Part shown: one piece after another, positions 23,570 to 26,660 of the stretch | Layout: each line of letters opens with the position of its first letter | Numbering within the stretch: the stretch's first letter is position 1 | DNA from: an uncultured Collinsella sp. | Lineage (GTDB): Bacteria; Actinomycetota; Coriobacteriia; Coriobacteriales; Coriobacteriaceae | DNA length: 26,660 bases | Assembly: GCA_937934355.1 (NCBI GenBank) | Contig: CALGZY010000123.1 | Location: 1 to 26,660 of the forward strand | Reading direction: 5' to 3' | The notes under the pieces: generated by a model | The model's input: the letters and a program-made list of their open reading frames with translations, nothing else | Database searches by the model: none | What the model was told of the DNA's origin: nothing | Translations under genes and position numbers: made by a program

Positions 23570-26311
23570 GTGGCAGACGATATCAACAACAACGAGGGTA
23601 TGGACGAGTCCGGCGACGCCGGCATGCCCGACGATCTGAAGCGCCTGCTTGCCCGTGCTGAGCAGGGCGAGGATGGCGACCCGGACGCCTATAACCCCGA
23701 TGCCGATGATGATGAGGAAGAGGATGACGACGGTGAGCTCGAGGAGAGCTTTGGCGAAGTCGACCGTGGTGCCTCGGCCGGAGAGGATATCAACGGTGGC
23801 CAGCTCCAGATTTCGGAGTTCGGCCGTGAGATGAAGCAGTCGTTCATCGAGTACTCGATGTCGGTCATCACGGCGCGCGCCCTGCCGGACGTGCGCGATG
23901 GCTTAAAGCCGGTGCACCGTCGCATCCTGTACGCAATGAACGAGAGCGGCATCTACCCCAACCGTCCGCACAAGAAGTCGGCCTGGACGGTCGGCGAAGT
24001 TATCGGTAAGTACCATCCGCACGGCGACTTCGCGGTCTATGAGGCCATGGTCCGCCTGGCACAGTGGTTCTCCATGCGCACGCCGCTCATCGACGGTCAC
24101 GGCAACTTCGGCAACATCGACGGCGACGGCGCCGCCGCCATGCGTTACACCGAGAGCCGCCTGGCTAAGCCCGCCATGGAGCTCCTGCGTGACCTGCAGA
24201 AGGACACCGTCGACTGGCAGCCCAACTACGACGAGTCGCTCGCCGAGCCCCAGGCACTGCCCGCGCGTTTCCCCAACCTGCTGGTCAACGGCAGCCAGGG
24301 CATCGCCGTCGGCATGGCCACCAACATCGCCCCGCATAACCTCACCGAGGCGATCGAGGCCACCTGCTACCTGATCGACAACCCCGACGCCACCGTCGAC
24401 GAACTCATGCAGATCATGCCCGGTCCGGACTTCCCCACCGGTGCCATCATCATGGGTAGCGCCGGCATTAGGCAGAGCTACGAGACCGGCCGCGGCTCCA
24501 TTACCGTGCGCGCCAAGGCCCATGTGGAATCCACCAAGACCGGCCGCAGCCGCCTGGTCTTTACCGAGATTCCCTACATGGTCAACAAGGGCACCCTGCA
24601 GGAGAAGATCGCCCAGCTCGTCAACGACAAGCGCATCGAGGGTATCTCGGATATGCGCGATGAGTCCAACCAGAAGGGTATCCGTCTGGTCATTGAACTC
24701 AAGAAGGGCGTCATCCCGCAGGTCGTACTCAACAACCTGTACAAGTACACCTCGTTGCAGACGACCTTTGGCGCCAACAACCTGGCGCTTGTCAACGGCG
24801 TTCCCAAATGCCTGAGCCTGCGCGAGATGCTGCAGCACTACATTGACCACCAGGTCGACGTCGTCACCCGCCGCACCCGCTTTGACCTCAAGAAGGCCCA
24901 GGCACGTGCCCATATCCTCGAGGGCTACCTGATGGCTCTCGACCACATCGACGAGGTCATTAGCATCATCCGCTCCTCGCAGACCGACTCTGAGGCTAGC
25001 AGTCGCCTGATCGAGCGCTTTGGCTTTACGCCCGAGCAGACTACGGCCATCCTCGAGATGAAGCTGCGCCGCCTGACCGGCCTGGAGCGCGACAAGATCC
25101 AGGAAGAGCTGGACGGCTTGCGCCGCGCCATCGCCTACTACGAGGACCTGTTGGCGCACGAGGAGAAAATCCTGGGCGTCATCAAGGAAGAGATGCGCGA
25201 GATTTCCAAGAAGTTCGGCGACAAGCGCCGCACCGAGATCAGCCATGTCGAGAAGGACCTGGACGTCGAAGATCTGATTGCCGACGAGGACATGGTCGTG
25301 ACCATCACCCACACCGGCTACGTCAAGCGCATCCCGGTGGCCGCCTATCGCGCCCAAAAGCGCGGCGGCAAGGGCGTGTCGGGCGTCAACCTTAAAGAGG
25401 ACGACGTTATCGACGAGATGTTTATCGCATCCACGCACGAGTACGTGCTGTTCTTCTCGAGCAAGGGCAAAGTCTATCGCCTGAAGGTGCACGAGCTGCC
25501 GGTTGGCACGCGCCAAGCGCGCGGCACCGCGATCGTCAACCTGCTGCCTTTCGAGGAGGGCGAGAAGATCGCGAGCGTCATCAGCTGCCGCGAGTTCCCC
25601 GCCGACGAGTACCTGATGTTTGCCACCAAGAGTGGCATGGTCAAGAAGACCGTGATGAGCGCCTACGACCGTAGCCGCCGCGACGGCCTGATTGCCATCA
25701 ACCTGAGGGACGACGACGCACTGCTCGCTGTACGCCGCGTGCGCGAGGGTGACAAGATCATCATGGCAACCACCGCGGGCAAGGCGATTATGTTCCCCGA
25801 GGACCAGGTGCGCGCCACCGGCCGCGATACCAGCGGCGTCCGCGGCATTGGCATGAAGGAGGGCGTGAGCGTTCTTGGTATGGAGATTACCAACGGTAAC
25901 GGCGACCTGTTTGTCATTACCGAGCGCGGCTACGGCAAACGCACGCCGGTCTCGGATTACCCGGAGCAGAACCGCGGCGGTCAGGGTGTCTACACCATCC
26001 AGATGACCGAGCGCAAGGGTAACCTCGCAGCCATGAAGACGGTGGGCCCTCAGCATGAGCTGTTCATCGTGACGGAGGGCGCGACGGTCATTCGCGTCAA
26101 GACCGACGAGATCAGCCAAACCGGCCGAGCCACCCAGGGCGTCAAGATGATGACCGTCGACGACAACGACCGCATCTGCGCCGTAGCCCGCATGACGGCA
26201 GCCAAGGAAAAGCCCGAAGGCGAAGCCACAGAAGACGGCTCTGCCCCCGAAGAAACCCCTGTCGACCTAGGCGACGGCAACGACATGCCAGAGGATCTCC
26301 TCGACGAGTAA
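23570..26311 (+). CDS. gyrA: DNA gyrase subunit A, with acidic N-terminal extension and Phe at the quinolone Ser position
   Basis: 913 residues from GTG at 23570, with AGAGGAGGT eight bases earlier. An acidic tail of about 80 residues ([13 protein letters not shown]) precedes the usual beginning [20 protein letters not shown]; normal GyrA has about ten residues there. [16 protein letters not shown], the winged-helix [18 protein letters not shown] (148-165), and [11 protein letters not shown] with catalytic Tyr193 follow. At the E. coli Ser83 and Asp87 positions stand Phe154 and Glu158. The GyrA-box QKRGGKG in the C-terminal beta-pinwheel marks this as gyrase and not topoisomerase IV. The C-terminal tail is also acidic. 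The chain cuts and rejoins DNA. Confidence 0.98.
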   Translation: MADDINNNEGMDESGDAGMPDDLKRLLARAEQGEDGDPDAYNPDADDDEEEDDDGELEESFGEVDRGASAGEDINGGQLQISEFGREMKQSFIEYSMSVITARALPDVRDGLKPVHRRILYAMNESGIYPNRPHKKSAWTVGEVIGKYHPHGDFAVYEAMVRLAQWFSMRTPLIDGHGNFGNIDGDGAAAMRYTESRLAKPAMELLRDLQKDTVDWQPNYDESLAEPQALPARFPNLLVNGSQGIAVGMATNIAPHNLTEAIEATCYLIDNPDATVDELMQIMPGPDFPTGAIIMGSAGIRQSYETGRGSITVRAKAHVESTKTGRSRLVFTEIPYMVNKGTLQEKIAQLVNDKRIEGISDMRDESNQKGIRLVIELKKGVIPQVVLNNLYKYTSLQTTFGANNLALVNGVPKCLSLREMLQHYIDHQVDVVTRRTRFDLKKAQARAHILEGYLMALDHIDEVISIIRSSQTDSEASSRLIERFGFTPEQTTAILEMKLRRLTGLERDKIQEELDGLRRAIAYYEDLLAHEEKILGVIKEEMREISKKFGDKRRTEISHVEKDLDVEDLIADEDMVVTITHTGYVKRIPVAAYRAQKRGGKGVSGVNLKEDDVIDEMFIASTHEYVLFFSSKGKVYRLKVHELPVGTRQARGTAIVNLLPFEEGEKIASVISCREFPADEYLMFATKSGMVKKTVMSAYDRSRRDGLIAINLRDDDALLAVRRVREGDKIIMATTAGKAIMFPEDQVRATGRDTSGVRGIGMKEGVSVLGMEITNGNGDLFVITERGYGKRTPVSDYPEQNRGGQGVYTIQMTERKGNLAAMKTVGPQHELFIVTEGATVIRVKTDEISQTGRATQGVKMMTVDDNDRICAVARMTAAKEKPEGEATEDGSAPEETPVDLGDGNDMPEDLLDE

Positions 26312-26351
26312 GAGGAACTAGCTGGTAGAAAATATCAGACCCCATATATCG

Positions 26352-26385
26352 GCGGTCGGCGCACCTGCGCGCCGACCGCTTTTTT
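26352..26385 (+). terminator. Rho-independent terminator of gyrBA
   Basis: Perfect 11-bp stem GCGGTCGGCGC / GCGCCGACCGC around six bases, then six T. Located 40 bases after the gyrA stop. Confidence 0.92.
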
Positions 26386-26565
26386 GAAAACCTTGGGACT
26401 CGCGTTCGCCCCGGTCGCACGGCGGCATGTGAAGTCGATCGCGAGTTCCGCACGAGCCAGAGAGCACTTAATGTGCTCTCTGCGCGAGTCAGGACTGTCC
26501 GAGCAGGCGACTTCACATGCCGCCGTGCGACCGGGGCGAACACCCTCCAAAGTTTTTCAAAAAAG
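26379..26565. repeat. 187-bp imperfect palindrome between gyrA and tRNA-Ile
   Basis: Perfect 34-bp inverted arms at 26404-26437 and 26508-26541. Outer arms CTTTTTTGAAAA (26379-26390) and its complement (26554-26565) share the same centre near 26472, as does an inner 9-bp hairpin (AGAGAGCAC at 26459, GTGCTCTCT at 26473). No open frame of interest is inside. It could be a palindromic repeat of MITE or REP kind, or a structured RNA or cruciform. Symmetric short open frames here are a consequence of the palindrome. Confidence 0.8.
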
Positions 26566-26568
26566 TTG

Positions 26569-26598
26569 TTGACGCGCGCGTAACGACTCGTCTAATAT
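26569..26598 (+). promoter_or_regulatory. Promoter of tRNA-Ile
   Basis: TTGACG (26569-26574), an 18-base GC-rich spacer and TAATAT (26593-26598), 14 bases before the mature tRNA 5' end. Confidence 0.75.
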
Positions 26599-26612
26599 AT
26601 CCCTTGCGCGAT

Positions 26613-26660
26613 GGACCTGTAGCTCAGTTGGTTAGAGCGTCCGGCTGATAACCGGGAGGT
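26613..26660 (+). tRNA. tRNA-Ile (GAU anticodon), 3' end outside window
   Basis: GGACCTG acceptor strand, TA, D-arm GCTC-AGTTGGTTA-GAGC, anticodon stem TCCGG / CCGGG around CTGATAA, giving anticodon GAT. The T-arm and the acceptor 3' strand lie past the window end, so the fold is only half seen. Confidence 0.93.

Noticed and set aside
23903..26119. 738-codon open frame on the minus strand
   Set aside because: It lies wholly antisense to gyrA; the GC-rich codon pattern of gyrA leaves this frame free of stops.
26384..26572. Short open frames on both strands sharing APVARRHVKS
   Set aside because: The matching peptides come from the perfect inverted repeat; neither frame has a ribosome binding site or domain.

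Overview
The window is a chromosomal replication-origin region from a fairly GC-rich actinobacterium, most likely a Coriobacteriia gut lineage such as Collinsella or a relative. That placement is an inference from gene order (rpmH-rnpA-yidD-yidC-jag-rsmG-parA-parB on one side, dnaA-dnaN-recF-dciA-gyrB-gyrA on the other), the many GTG starts, and an unusual ATPase gene just before dnaA; no database search was done. Genes diverge from about 15.0-15.3 kb: to the left most lie on the minus strand, to the right all lie on the plus strand.

Region by region. 1-2623 (minus): N-terminal 874 codons of a membrane protein with an M28-peptidase-like start and a very long acidic low-complexity stretch; it runs off the window. 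2822-4748 (plus): two overlapping WYL-domain regulators resembling PafB and PafC. 4745-8598 (minus): a DinG-type helicase fused to a DEDDh exonuclease, coupled to D-Ala-D-Ala ligase. 8684-9736 (plus): rlmN, ending at a strong terminator. 9936-12750 (minus): rsmG, parA, parB and a small membrane-anchored protein, with three perfect parS sites at exact 39-bp spacing between rsmG and parA. 12847-14975 (minus): rpmH, rnpA, yidD, yidC, jag, closed by a strong terminator.

14976-18651 holds the origin itself. A 345-bp gap upstream of a GHKL-ATPase/winged-helix gene carries DnaA-box-like 9-mers (TTTTCAACA family). The GHKL gene is 15 bp from dnaA and probably cotranscribed. The 238-bp dnaA-dnaN gap repeats the same motifs and then shows a DnaA-trio-like run and an AT-rich stretch. 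This looks like a bipartite origin in the style of Bacillus subtilis. DnaA has an altered DNA-contact signature (GNRNHSTV rather than GGRDHTTV), in step with a non-standard box sequence.

18652-26311 (plus): dnaN, recF, dciA, terminator, gyrB, gyrA, terminator. GyrA carries Phe-Ala-Val-Tyr-Glu where quinolone-sensitive enzymes usually have Ser-Ala-Val-Tyr-Asp/Glu, and has a long acidic N-terminal extension. A 187-bp imperfect palindrome with perfect 34-bp arms lies between the gyrA terminator and a tRNA-Ile(GAU) gene that is cut by the window end.

The best candidate for an undescribed system is the GHKL ATPase / Q-rich linker / winged-helix protein encoded inside the origin, whose own linker codons contain DnaA-box-like sequences.
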